From Danxiaibacter sp048498555 (GTDB taxonomy: Bacteria > Bacteroidota > Bacteroidia > Chitinophagales > Chitinophagaceae), in assembly GCA_048498555.1 (NCBI GenBank), contig JBEHXT010000020.1:1-64000 (forward strand): 64,000 nt of DNA, written 5' to 3'. Under the pieces are notes generated by a model. It had not been told where the DNA came from. It did not search any database and saw nothing but the letters and a program-made list of their open reading frames with translations. Below are positions 18,840-28,562 of the stretch, in pieces (the first letter of the stretch is position 1; each line of letters opens with the position of its first letter). The translations under genes were made by a program, and so were the position numbers.

Positions 18840-19769
18840 ATGAAAGCGAAGAAAAGCGCAGGGCAGATGTTGGGTGCTTCAATTAAAACATTTGAAGCAG
18901 CACCAAAAGGTTTCAATCCTCTAACCGCCTCAAAAACAACATTAATGCGGCACGGAATTGCACCAAAACCAGATGCAAAGAAAGAGCCTGAATTGTACAA
19001 GGCCTGGCACCAGGTATATTCAAAGGAACTTACGCATATTGTTCCGGAGTTTACCGAAATAAGAAAAAAACAACACCGGCCAAGTACAGGAAAAGCAAAA
19101 ACTATTGGTAATACTTCCACTTCTACCAACTGGTCAGGAGCTGTTGTGTTCCCATCAGCAGGCGATACATTTAAATGGATCATCGGTAACTGGATCGTGC
19201 CAGATCCAACACAGCCGGCAGGGCAGGCAACAGGTTCATGGTACTACTCTTCTGCATGGATAGGCATTGATGGTTGGGGTTCTAATGATGTGTTGCAGGC
19301 AGGCACATCGCAGGATGCATTGGTGCAAAGTTCCACTACGCACAAAAGTATTTATGCGTGGTGGGAATGGTATCCTAACTATGAAATGCAGATCAGTAAT
19401 TTTCCCGTTAATAGTGGTGATTATATGACATGCCTCATCTGTGCAACAAGTACCACACAGGCATCCATTTACATTACCAATATAACAACAGGTACACATA
19501 CATCATTCCAGATTAATGCGCCGTCAGGCACAACACTTAAAGGCAATTGTGCTGAGTGGATTGTTGAAGCGCCTACAGTAGGCGGCAACCTTGCCAAATT
19601 GGTTAATTATGGTGCTACGTTTATGGATAGTTGTTATGCTTACACACAAAACAACGCGCAGGTAAATGCTGGCACAGGTACAACTATTAACATGGTTGAT
19701 GGTTCTAATAATGTTATCTCAGAAGGCACTATTGAAGCCGCACAGGTATTAAAAATGCAGTATTATTGA
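18840..19769 (+). CDS. G1 family (eqolisin) glutamic peptidase
   Basis: A 309-residue protein. From about residue 97 it follows the eqolisin fold: NWSGAVV, GNWIVPDP, SAWIGIDGWG, DVLQAG with the expected catalytic glutamine Q153, AWWEWYPNYE, and the catalytic-glutamate motif NCAEWIVEAP (E239, possibly E243). This matches the Q/E dyad of scytalidoglutamic peptidase, an acid-acting endopeptidase best known from fungi. Residues 1-95 resemble a propeptide (lysine-rich, no hydrophobic segment). I see no signal peptide and no T9SS domain, which is odd for an acid protease. Either export is non-classical or the true start is elsewhere. A terminator follows directly. Confident on family; location uncertain. 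Confidence 0.88.
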   Translation: MKAKKSAGQMLGASIKTFEAAPKGFNPLTASKTTLMRHGIAPKPDAKKEPELYKAWHQVYSKELTHIVPEFTEIRKKQHRPSTGKAKTIGNTSTSTNWSGAVVFPSAGDTFKWIIGNWIVPDPTQPAGQATGSWYYSSAWIGIDGWGSNDVLQAGTSQDALVQSSTTHKSIYAWWEWYPNYEMQISNFPVNSGDYMTCLICATSTTQASIYITNITTGTHTSFQINAPSGTTLKGNCAEWIVEAPTVGGNLAKLVNYGATFMDSCYAYTQNNAQVNAGTGTTINMVDGSNNVISEGTIEAAQVLKMQYY

Positions 19770-19787
19770 TACTATTCGTGCAGAAAA

Positions 19788-19826
19788 TAAAACGCGATTG
19801 ACCAATAAAGGCCAATCGCGTTTTTT
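19788..19826 (+). terminator. Bidirectional terminator between the peptidase and the FG-GAP gene
   Basis: Arms AACGCGATTG (19791-19800) and CAATCGCGTT (19813-19822) are flanked by A-rich sequence on the left and six T on the right. It lies between convergent genes, so it can end transcripts from both. Confidence 0.85.
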
Positions 19827-19844
19827 GTTTGGTTGCGAGGCTTT

Positions 19845-22754
19845 CTATCTGCTAATCATGAGTTGCTTGCTTATTATTTGTTTGTTGTCGGTTATGGTTA
19901 CATGGTATATGCCTGGTGCATAGGATGCGGTGCTGATTTTTTTGGCTACCGATCCTTTTTGTAATTCCAGTTGATGTGTTTGCAATGTCCTTCCCTGGGC
20001 ATCGGTGATAAACATGGTGTACTTGCCAGTTGTTGGTGCGGTGAATGAAATTGTTGTCTGGCTGGTTGCTGGATTTGGATAAACAACCAGTGCTGTCTTG
20101 CCTGTGTTGACCTCGTCCGCGTTGCCCGCTATTCGTGCTGAGGCATTACTGTTGCTTGCTAATGTAACCAGTTTGGTAACAACTGCCGAGCTTCCACAGG
20201 CATTGGTTGCTTTTACAGAAATTTTGCCTGCGCTATTGCCCCAGTTTACAACGATAGCATTTGTGCCATTGCCAGATACAATGGAAGCGTCAGCAGGTAT
20301 CGGCCAGCGGAATGTACTAGTCGCCTCTGCAGGTACGCTGAAAGTTACCTGCTGCCCGGCCGTAACTACCGATGGGCCAGTGATTGAGGTGATTGCAGCT
20401 GGTTTATTGCTGACAACTGTTATAGTTAATGGCTGGCTTCTTAAATATTCCGGCACGCATGGCCCTTCAGGTTCATAAAGAATGCAATAAACCACATCTG
20501 CGTTTTGTATATAGGCATCCTTATAAGTGTCGCTGCTATCTCCCACAAGTATGTCATTTTTCATCCAGAGGAATTTCGGGTTTTTGCCCGGTTTAACTAC
20601 AGATGCTTTAAATATTGCTGTGTCGCCTTCGCAATAAGATGCTTTGTTTGATTTTATATAAATAGTGGGGTGATAAAAGTTCATAATCTTGGTGATATGT
20701 ACAACATTGCTCTTGGCTATCACCGCTGTCTGGCGCTTGCGAATCAATACGGACCACACGGAGTCGCCTACCTCAAAAATCCTGGGGGAATATGGCTTAT
20801 TTCTGTCGCCAACGCGCACGCCATTTCTAAACCAGGCATAATAATATTCATCGCTCTGATAAAATGCAGGAATCTCTACGGTGAATGTCATTGATGCGGG
20901 GTAGCAGGCTATTGGAATATCCGCGGGTTTTGTTTTAATGTAAGGATCATAGTTGATTTTTATTGGCGGGAATGTATCATTGCCGGCAGATGATTGAATG
21001 ATAAGATCGCCAGGTGCGTATAATACAACTGCGCTTATTAATGAGTCTGACAGAATAGAGAACGTTTTTACTTGAGTGTCTCCAAACCTTACAACATTAA
21101 CACCCGTGAAATTTTTTCCGTGAATCCATATGGTATCATTTACATAAATACTGTCCGGTGTAACTGCGGTAATAACAGGGGGTGCAGGTGCAACGCCAGA
21201 TTGGTTTTTTAAAACCATAGGGTTCGCATTGGCAAGGTACGCTACGGCATCATATAAAATAAGATCGGGCCTGCCATCTCCATCCAGATCTTTAAAATCA
21301 AATGATTTGTAAGTGTTGCCTGCATATATCCTCACTTTTTCAGGATAGCTAAAAGTGTCTTTACCGTTAATTACTTCATGATGTTGGGGGTATAAATTTA
21401 CGTAGAAGCTAACTGCAGTAGGGTTGCCATCAGGGTCTACTACTGTTGTTCCATCCGTATTAATGAAATCTAGTCTTTCTGATCCCGATACAGGGTATAA
21501 ACCAAGCCTATAGCCAGATGGCGGGGCAAACGGTTGGGCTGCTGCAAAACTGAGCGAACCCGGAGTGCTTTTATTTTGCAAAAATTCATTTCTGTTTAAC
21601 AAGGTATTATTTATAATTAAGTCTGGCTTGCCGTCATCGTCAAGATCTCCTATGGCTAGTAGAGTACCAGGATCGGTTCTGCCGAAGACTTCATTTAGTT
21701 TTAAAGGAGGCGCGAATGATACGTTGCCACCTGTTGATGTGTTGCGCACGGCATACGTGGAACCACTGGTTGCGGCAATAATGTCCTGCCTGCCATCTCC
21801 GTCAAGATCTTTTATCCAAAGGTTCCTGATGTAATTATCTGTCTCTGGTATATTCGGCAGTAATGGAACTGAGATGGTAGTTCCGAAAGAAATATCGGCG
21901 CCGGTGGATGTGTTTTTAGTAAACAACAATACGCTGTCATTTGCTGCTAGAAGGTCAGGCCTTCCATCATTATCTATGTCGCCGATAGTTGATATGTAAG
22001 AGATGCCCGGAACGGATACCACTTTATTTAATTCAAATGCGATTGAGTCGGGTTCACTAATGTTTTTGATGGCATGGAAATTTGATAGAAACTGCGGGAA
22101 TAACAGTAAATCCAATTTGCCGTCGCTGTTAAGGTCTGCCAATGCAGGTGTGCCATTCACTGTTGTTTTAAAGATTTTAGTGTCGTCATAAGATATAGTG
22201 CCCGGTATACTAATATTTTTACGCACGGCAAGGCCCCGGTCCAGTTGCGGTTGCACGCTGATAATGTCAAGTTTCCCGTCGCCATTAAGGTCTGCAAATA
22301 AGGATGCATAAAATTGCGCGCCGGGTGTAGTGAGGTCTTTGGCAGTTCCAAAAGATCCACTGGTTACAGGGTCTGCGGCGAAGGTTACCTTAAAATCCCG
22401 GCTAGAAGCGCCGGTTAAATTATTGGCCGTTACAGAGATGGGCGCAAGCGTAGCGCCTGCAGGCACCTGCACTGTAACTGCCGAAGTATTTGCTGAAATA
22501 ACATTGGCCTTCGCTGCGCCAAAATAAACAACATTTTGTGCTGGTGCCGAGCCAAAGTTCTCGCCGGTAATTGTAATGGTGGCACCCACAGGCCCGTTTG
22601 TTGGCGTGAATGAGTTAATTGTTGGGCGAGCCTGTGCTAATAAGGCAGGAGCAAGGGCTGTACAAAAGCAAAAAATGATACAACTGAATAAGCGTTTCTG
22701 CACACGCTCTTTAACTGAACGCGTATGTTGCAACAAGGTTTCGGTTTGGTTCAT
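19845..22754 (-). CDS. FG-GAP/VCBS repeat protein with IPT/TIG domains and T9SS type A C-terminus
   Basis: A 969-residue exported protein. After a hydrophobic export segment ending LLAQ it has an IPT/TIG domain (~45-130). Six FG-GAP/VCBS-type repeats follow (~135-530), each with a calcium-loop-like DLNGDGKLD/DLDGDGRQD motif, predicted to form an integrin-like propeller. Next come a second IPT domain (~545-620), Ig/PKD-like modules (CYPASMTFTVEIPAF; YCEGDTAIFKA), the SITGPSVVTAG module and a type A sorting domain (VYPNPATSQTTISF to SKQLMISR). The final ~190 residues are paralogous to the gene truncated at the left edge. Likely a surface or secreted binding protein, function unknown. The signal segment starts near residue 23, so an internal start is possible. 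Confidence 0.88.
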   Translation of the reverse strand: MNQTETLLQHTRSVKERVQKRLFSCIIFCFCTALAPALLAQARPTINSFTPTNGPVGATITITGENFGSAPAQNVVYFGAAKANVISANTSAVTVQVPAGATLAPISVTANNLTGASSRDFKVTFAADPVTSGSFGTAKDLTTPGAQFYASLFADLNGDGKLDIISVQPQLDRGLAVRKNISIPGTISYDDTKIFKTTVNGTPALADLNSDGKLDLLLFPQFLSNFHAIKNISEPDSIAFELNKVVSVPGISYISTIGDIDNDGRPDLLAANDSVLLFTKNTSTGADISFGTTISVPLLPNIPETDNYIRNLWIKDLDGDGRQDIIAATSGSTYAVRNTSTGGNVSFAPPLKLNEVFGRTDPGTLLAIGDLDDDGKPDLIINNTLLNRNEFLQNKSTPGSLSFAAAQPFAPPSGYRLGLYPVSGSERLDFINTDGTTVVDPDGNPTAVSFYVNLYPQHHEVINGKDTFSYPEKVRIYAGNTYKSFDFKDLDGDGRPDLILYDAVAYLANANPMVLKNQSGVAPAPPVITAVTPDSIYVNDTIWIHGKNFTGVNVVRFGDTQVKTFSILSDSLISAVVLYAPGDLIIQSSAGNDTFPPIKINYDPYIKTKPADIPIACYPASMTFTVEIPAFYQSDEYYYAWFRNGVRVGDRNKPYSPRIFEVGDSVWSVLIRKRQTAVIAKSNVVHITKIMNFYHPTIYIKSNKASYCEGDTAIFKASVVKPGKNPKFLWMKNDILVGDSSDTYKDAYIQNADVVYCILYEPEGPCVPEYLRSQPLTITVVSNKPAAITSITGPSVVTAGQQVTFSVPAEATSTFRWPIPADASIVSGNGTNAIVVNWGNSAGKISVKATNACGSSAVVTKLVTLASNSNASARIAGNADEVNTGKTALVVYPNPATSQTTISFTAPTTGKYTMFITDAQGRTLQTHQLELQKGSVAKKISTASYAPGIYHVTITDNKQIISKQLMISR

Positions 22755-23506
22755 TTCAGATTTTATTTAGGTTAGGTTATAAACTTTGCCATGCACTGCT
22801 TTTCATAGCGTCATCCTATTGCTGCCATTACCGGCATGTAATCAGGGGAATAAATTGTATGGGCTTAGCTAAACACGTTGTCAAAAAGCCTGTCATCACA
22901 TGGCGCCCAAGAAGGTGAATTGTTAACCGATGCAATCGTTCATGAAGCCTGCAAAGCACGAATGTAACTATAGCAAGCGGTGGTATATTATCGGTATAAC
23001 GTTTAATGTTGATCGGAACAAGTAAATGCAAACTGCAACACAAGCGCATGTCTTATGAAGAACGCAGTGATTTTTTTTGCAGCCGATACGTTAAGGTTGT
23101 ATTTGTGGGCACAAAGCTAAACTGCCTTATTTATATTGTCAAGGTTATATCCCCGTATTTGACCTTAAAAAATTTTGCTCCTCAAAATGATGGGTATCAT
23201 GTTTTCGAAAATTTAGTTCTTCCAAACATTGTTTCACCAATTGCTCTTTACGGTAAAAATGCCTGCTATGTTGTTGAATTTAAATGGGTGCAGCATAAAA
23301 GTTCTACAGCGCGGTGAACTTTTATCATCTCCACATGTTGTATAATATTTAGCAGAAACGTTTTGAGTGTAAGGCAATTTTGTTAAACAATCAGAAGGTT
23401 GCCCGCATATGAAGATTGGCTATTAGGGTTATGGTTGCTGGTTAAGTCATCCTTTTTTTCGTTCACTTTCTTGAAGGAAAACAATCAATACATCTTTTAA
23501 TCAAAA
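22755..23506. other. Divergent intergenic region upstream of the sulfatase block (752 bp)
   Basis: It must contain the promoter for the sulfatase genes and that of the FG-GAP gene on the other strand. Open frames of 73 and 103 codons occur but show no family similarity or export signal. I cannot assign a promoter with confidence. Confidence 0.45.
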
Positions 23507-25057
23507 ATGTGTATTATGATAGTATTTTGTAATCTGCGCAAATCGCTGATAATGTCAGCCTTGACAATGATGGTCATATGTACTGTCCATGCTCAGAAGA
23601 AGCCAAATATCCTTGTGATCATGGGAGATGATATCGGTTGGTTTAATCCCAGTTGTTTCAATCGTGGTATGATGGGCTATAAAACGCCAAACATCGACCG
23701 TATTGCCAGTGAGGGTGCATTATTTACCAGCTGGTATGGGCAGCAAAGCTGTACTGCCGGGCGCGCAGCGTTTATAACAGGGCAGTCTCCTATTCGTACG
23801 GGGCTTACTAAAGTTGGAATGCCTGGTGCTGATGTTGGATTGAGTGCGAAAGACCCTTCCATTGCTGAATTTTTAAAAGCACTGGGATATTCAACAGGGC
23901 AATTTGGTAAGAATCACCTTGGCGATAAAGACGAATTCCTTCCATCCAGGCATGGCTTCGATGAATTCTTTGGCAACCTTTATCACCTTAACGCGGAAGA
24001 AGAACCTGAAGATCCCGACTATCCCAAAGATCCTATGTATAAAAAACAATTCGGCCCGCGTGGTGTACTAAAAGCAACAGCCGATGGAAAAGTGGAAGAT
24101 ACAGGCCCGCTTACCAAGAAGAGAATGGAAACTGTTGATGAAGAATTCACCAATGCAGCCATTGATTTTATGGATAGAAAAACAAAAGAAGGCAAACCAT
24201 TCTTCTGTTATTTTAACTCAACAAGATGCCATGTATTCACTCACCTAAGCCCTCAGTACGAAGGTAAGACTGGCCTCGGCCTTGAAGCTGATGCCATGAC
24301 AGAACTTGATGATAATGTTGGCAAACTGCTCGCTGAGCTGGAAAAACTAGGAGTTGCAGAAAATACCATTGTTGTATTTACGACAGACAATGGCGCCGAA
24401 ATGATGAGTTGGCCAGATGGTGGCAGTACGCCTTTCCGTGGTGAAAAAGCAACTAACTGGGAAGGCGGATTTCGCGTTCCTACACTTATAAAATGGCCCG
24501 GTGTGATTAAGCCAGGCTCTATTTTAAACGACATATTTGCGCACGAAGATTTCATCCCAACGTTCTGTGCAGCCGCAGGTCAACCTGATGTTGTGCAGAA
24601 ATGCCTTTCCGGCTATACTGCTGGAGGCAAAACCTTTAAGGTTCATCTTGACGGATACAATATGCTTCCTTTTTTGAAGGGAGATGTAAAAGAGGATCCA
24701 CGTAAAGAGTTTCTTTACTGGAGTGATGACGGAGATTTGTTTGCACTGCGTTATGGCCGCTGGAAATTGTCGTTTTACGAACAATACAATACAGGTATAT
24801 CCATCTGGCAGAATGAATATACCAAGCTCAGGCTGCCTTTTATGTATGATTTACTGGCAGATCCTTTTGAGCGCGGGCCTCAATCTTCATGGTATCCTGA
24901 TTGGCAGGCTAAGCACGCTTACCTGATGTATGGTGCTACTGCATATGTGGCTAAATGGTTATCCTCTTTTAAAGAATTTCCACCCAGGCAAAAACCAGCC
25001 AGTTTCAATCTTGATGAAGTTATGAGAAAAATGAGCGAAAAGCCAGGCGCCAATTAA
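23507..25057 (+). CDS. Exported sulfatase (family S1), copy 1
   Basis: A 516-residue formylglycine-type sulfatase. The signal peptide ends VHAQ (~residue 30). The metal-binding pair is D41-D42 in VIMGDDIGW. The active-site motif is SC82-T-A-G-R86, in which the cysteine must be oxidised to formylglycine; alanine replaces the usual proline of CxPxR. Further family blocks are GQFGKNHLGD, HGFDEFFGNLYHLNAEEEPE and TTDNGAE. It hydrolyses a sulfate ester in the periplasm or outside the cell; the substrate is not readable from sequence. First of three tandem paralogues with 77-bp and 48-bp gaps, so probably one transcript. No sulfatase-maturation enzyme (FGE or anSME) is encoded in this window. Confidence 0.93.
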   Translation: MCIMIVFCNLRKSLIMSALTMMVICTVHAQKKPNILVIMGDDIGWFNPSCFNRGMMGYKTPNIDRIASEGALFTSWYGQQSCTAGRAAFITGQSPIRTGLTKVGMPGADVGLSAKDPSIAEFLKALGYSTGQFGKNHLGDKDEFLPSRHGFDEFFGNLYHLNAEEEPEDPDYPKDPMYKKQFGPRGVLKATADGKVEDTGPLTKKRMETVDEEFTNAAIDFMDRKTKEGKPFFCYFNSTRCHVFTHLSPQYEGKTGLGLEADAMTELDDNVGKLLAELEKLGVAENTIVVFTTDNGAEMMSWPDGGSTPFRGEKATNWEGGFRVPTLIKWPGVIKPGSILNDIFAHEDFIPTFCAAAGQPDVVQKCLSGYTAGGKTFKVHLDGYNMLPFLKGDVKEDPRKEFLYWSDDGDLFALRYGRWKLSFYEQYNTGISIWQNEYTKLRLPFMYDLLADPFERGPQSSWYPDWQAKHAYLMYGATAYVAKWLSSFKEFPPRQKPASFNLDEVMRKMSEKPGAN

Positions 25058-25134
25058 ACTAATGCGGTATAACCTATTTACTCTGTCCTGTAACCAGGCA
25101 ATGGGAACATTTTATCATCTAAAACCTCAGCTAC

Positions 25135-26715
25135 ATGCCAAAATTCAAAAACCTGTTATCAAAAACAACCATGATTGCTTTTGCGGCTGTTCTCTCAACC
25201 AACAGCCTTGAGGCTCAAAAGAAACCTAATATTCTGGTCATTTTCGGTGATGATATCGGTATACCTCAGGTGAGTGCTTATACGAGAGGTTTGATGGGTT
25301 ATCAAACACCTAATATCGATCGCGTCGCCAATGAAGGATGTCTTTTTACTGACTCTTATGGCCAACAAAGTTGCACCGCCGGCCGTGCATCGTTTATACT
25401 TGGTGAAGAACCATTCCGCACAGGGTTGTTAACGATTGGCATGCCAGGCGATCCGCATGGTATTACAACGTGGATGCCAACCATTGCAGATGTGATGAAA
25501 ACGCAAGGATATGCCACAGGGCAATTCGGAAAGAATCACCTTGGCGACCGTGATGAACATCTGCCTACAAAACATGGCTTTGATGAGTTCTTTGGTAACC
25601 TGTACCACTTGAATGCAGAAGAAGAACCGGAAGGCTATTTCTATCCAAAGGATCCTGAGTTTAAGAAAAAATATGGGCCACGTGGTGTTATTCATTCAAC
25701 AGCAGATGGCAAGGTGGAAGATACAGGCCCATTGACCAGCAAACGGATGGAAACTGTTGACGAAGAGTTCTTAGGTGCTGCCAAAAAGTTTATCGACAAA
25801 TCAGCTAAAGCTGATAAGCCATTTTTCGTATGGTTCAATACTACACGCATGCACGTGTTTACGCATCTGAAACCCGAATCTTTGGGTAAAACCGGTAAAG
25901 GTATTCATGCAGATGGTATGGTTGAACACGATGCAATGGTTGGTGAACTGCTCAAACAATTGGATGATTTAAAAATTACCGATAATACCATAGTCGTTTA
26001 TACAACAGACAATGGTGCAGAGATTGCATTATGGCCCGATGGTGCAATGACCATGTTCAGAGGTGAAAAAGGTACTACATGGGAAGGCGGTTTCCGTATT
26101 CCGATGATGGTGCGCTGGCCTGGTCATATTAAACCCGCTACGGTTAGCAATGAGCCAATCGCTTTGCTGGACTGGTTCCCTACATTGTGTGCTGCGGCCG
26201 GCATTCCGGATATTAAGGAAAAAATGGCTGCCGGGTTTTCTGCAAATGGAAAGAACTTTAAAGTTCATCTCGACGGATATAATTTCCTGCCTTATCTAAC
26301 GGGCAAAGAACAAAAGGGGCCTCGCGAATCCATCTACTATTTTGATCAGGGCGGCAATCTGAATGCCATACGTTGGAACGATTGGAAGGTAAGCTTCGCG
26401 GTTAATTCACCCGGCAACATTGCTACGTCAACAAGAGAAATTCCGGCCTGGGCCAATATCACCAATCTCCGTATGGATCCTTATGAGCGTGGCACCGAAG
26501 AAGGAGGCGAATCCCTGAAATTCTTTGCGCAACAAATGTGGTTGCTGGTGCCCATTCAGGGAAGGATCAAAGAGTTCTTCAGCGATTTTGAGAAGTTCCC
26601 TTACCAGGCAGGCAGCTCTTTAAACGCAGGAAACATCAACTATGGAACGTTGATGCAGCAGGATGCACTTAAACGGTTGAAGGAACTGGAACATTTATCG
26701 GCACCAACCAACTGA
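25135..26715 (+). CDS. Exported sulfatase (family S1), copy 2
   Basis: A 526-residue paralogue of the preceding gene. The signal peptide ends LEAQ (~28). Metal-binding D39-D40 (VIFGDDIGI), formylglycine site SC80-T-A-G-R, GQFGKNHLGDRDEHLPTKHG, the shared FFGNLYHLNAEEEPE block, TTRMHVFTHL and TTDNGAE are present. Long identical blocks with copies 1 and 3 indicate local duplication, while the loops after the DD motif and the last ~100 residues differ, as expected if each copy has a different substrate preference. Confidence 0.93.
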   Translation: MPKFKNLLSKTTMIAFAAVLSTNSLEAQKKPNILVIFGDDIGIPQVSAYTRGLMGYQTPNIDRVANEGCLFTDSYGQQSCTAGRASFILGEEPFRTGLLTIGMPGDPHGITTWMPTIADVMKTQGYATGQFGKNHLGDRDEHLPTKHGFDEFFGNLYHLNAEEEPEGYFYPKDPEFKKKYGPRGVIHSTADGKVEDTGPLTSKRMETVDEEFLGAAKKFIDKSAKADKPFFVWFNTTRMHVFTHLKPESLGKTGKGIHADGMVEHDAMVGELLKQLDDLKITDNTIVVYTTDNGAEIALWPDGAMTMFRGEKGTTWEGGFRIPMMVRWPGHIKPATVSNEPIALLDWFPTLCAAAGIPDIKEKMAAGFSANGKNFKVHLDGYNFLPYLTGKEQKGPRESIYYFDQGGNLNAIRWNDWKVSFAVNSPGNIATSTREIPAWANITNLRMDPYERGTEEGGESLKFFAQQMWLLVPIQGRIKEFFSDFEKFPYQAGSSLNAGNINYGTLMQQDALKRLKELEHLSAPTN

Positions 26716-26763
26716 CGCAAATAATACACGAGTCGTTCATTTAAATTTCTAAAATATAGAGTC

Positions 26764-28362
26764 ATGATGAGATTTAATCTTAAAATCAACTACGGTTTTT
26801 TGTTGCTTGTAGCTGGTTTTGTAAGCAACACTTTGTCTGCACAAAACAAACCCAATATTCTTGTCATTTTCGGCGATGATGTTGGCTTGACTAACATCAG
26901 CGCATATGGTCAGGGCGTTGTCGGTTATATGACGCCTAATCTAGACAAACTTGCACATTCTGGCCTTATGTTCACTGATTATTACGCAGAGAATAGTTGT
27001 ACCGCAGGTCGTTCAACTTTCATTACCGGTCAATGTGCAAAACGTACCGGCTTATCAAAAGTTGGCATACCTGGCGCGCCGGTTGGATTGCAGGATAGAG
27101 ATATTACAATTGCCCAGGCCTTGAAACCACTGGGTTATGCGACAGGGCAATTTGGTAAAAATCACCTTGGTGACAGAGACGAATATTTGCCCACCAAACA
27201 CGGTTTTGATGAATTCTTTGGCAATCTCTATCACCTGAACGCGGAAGAAGAGCCCGAACATGCCACATGGCCAAAGGACGATCCTGCATTTACGAAAGCC
27301 AACTCTCCACGTGGCGTGATTCACTCCACTGCAGATGGCAAAGTAGAAGATACAGGCCCGCTCACGATCAAAAGAATGGAAACTGTAGACGATGAGACAA
27401 CCAATGCATGTATGGATTTTATTAAAAGGCAGGCGCAGGCAAATAAGCCATTTTTTACATGGATGAATTTTACCCGCATGCATTTTAAAACCCATGTTCG
27501 TCCTTCTATGACAAATAGAGCTGGAATGCCGGGTAATTATTATGCTGATGGTATGCTGGAAATGGATGACAATGTTGGCAAACTGATGAAGTTGCTTGAC
27601 GATCTTAAATTAACGGAGAACACCATTGTTATATTTACAACTGATAATGGCCCTAACCAATTTAGTTGGCCCGATGCAGCTACCACTCCGTTCCGTAGTG
27701 AAAAGAACACTAACTGGGAAGGCGCATACCGCGTACCGGCTTTTGTACGCTGGCCAGGGCATATACAGCCAGGTGGTTTAACCAATCAAATGTTTTCCGG
27801 CTTAGATTGGTTCCCTACTCTATTGGCTGTAGCTGGTAACGCTAACATCAAAGAAGAGCTGTTAAATGGCAAAGCTGTGGGTGGTAAAACCTTTAAGGTA
27901 CATTTGGATGGATATAATCAGCTTGATTTTATCACAGGCAAAACAGATAAAAGTGCACGTATTGAGTTTGCATATTTTAATGACGATGCACAGTTGGTTG
28001 CATTCAGGTACCAGGATTGGAAGATGGTTGTACGTGAACAACCTAAGTATGGTGGCTTTGAAGTATGGTCTTATCCTTTTACCACATACAGGGTTCCTAA
28101 ATTATTCAATTTAAGAATGGACCCTTACGAGAGAGCTGATATTGTTTCGGATAACTATTATCAATGGCTCGTGGATAATGATTTTAAAGTATTCCAGTTA
28201 AGTACACACGCGGTTGAGTTCCTGCAAACTTTCCTCAAATATCCGCCTTCGCAATTACCGGCTTCGTTCTCTGTTGATGGGGTTGAAGAGGATATCAATA
28301 AAGCCACGGAATCAAATATGAAGCATCCAACTATGGGTACACAGGCGGGTGGAAAACAATAA
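26764..28362 (+). CDS. Exported sulfatase (family S1), copy 3
   Basis: A 532-residue paralogue. The signal peptide ends LSAQ (~27). Metal-binding D38-D39 (VIFGDDVGL), formylglycine site SC79-T-A-G-R, GQFGKNHLGDRDEYLPTKHG, FFGNLYHLNAEEEPE, TRMHFKTH and TTDNGPN are present. A second ATG directly follows the first, so the start may be three bases later. The C-terminal tail (VEEDINKATESNMKHP) is longer than in the other copies. It starts 48 bp after copy 2. The next gene is 200 bp away behind a hairpin. Confidence 0.93.
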   Translation: MMRFNLKINYGFLLLVAGFVSNTLSAQNKPNILVIFGDDVGLTNISAYGQGVVGYMTPNLDKLAHSGLMFTDYYAENSCTAGRSTFITGQCAKRTGLSKVGIPGAPVGLQDRDITIAQALKPLGYATGQFGKNHLGDRDEYLPTKHGFDEFFGNLYHLNAEEEPEHATWPKDDPAFTKANSPRGVIHSTADGKVEDTGPLTIKRMETVDDETTNACMDFIKRQAQANKPFFTWMNFTRMHFKTHVRPSMTNRAGMPGNYYADGMLEMDDNVGKLMKLLDDLKLTENTIVIFTTDNGPNQFSWPDAATTPFRSEKNTNWEGAYRVPAFVRWPGHIQPGGLTNQMFSGLDWFPTLLAVAGNANIKEELLNGKAVGGKTFKVHLDGYNQLDFITGKTDKSARIEFAYFNDDAQLVAFRYQDWKMVVREQPKYGGFEVWSYPFTTYRVPKLFNLRMDPYERADIVSDNYYQWLVDNDFKVFQLSTHAVEFLQTFLKYPPSQLPASFSVDGVEEDINKATESNMKHPTMGTQAGGKQ

Positions 28363-28485
28363 TCGGTTTTCTGCATACAATTCCTTCAGAATGGAGCAAA
28401 GCTAAGAGTAAACGCACGGAGATCGGGTATGCAGAAATAGGCAATCGGATAAACCAATTCATTTAAGTGTCCAATAAAAAGTAAT

Positions 28486-28507
28486 ATCCCGGCTAAGCTG
28501 CCGGGAT
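28486..28507 (+). other. Hairpin between the sulfatases and the DUF1254 genes
   Basis: Arms ATCCCGGC (28486-28493) and GCCGGGAT (28500-28507). It is followed by TTGCTTTTG rather than a clean T run, so it is either a weak terminator or an RNA-stabilising 3' end or processing structure inside a longer transcript. Confidence 0.45.
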
Positions 28508-28562
28508 GTTGCTTTTGAGCATGAAAATTATGCTGCAAAAGCAGCGCATTAAACCTGATATC

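Noticed and set aside
23006..23317. 103-codon plus-strand open frame upstream of the sulfatases
   Set aside because: Composition unlike the coding genes around it and no recognisable domain; more likely leader DNA.
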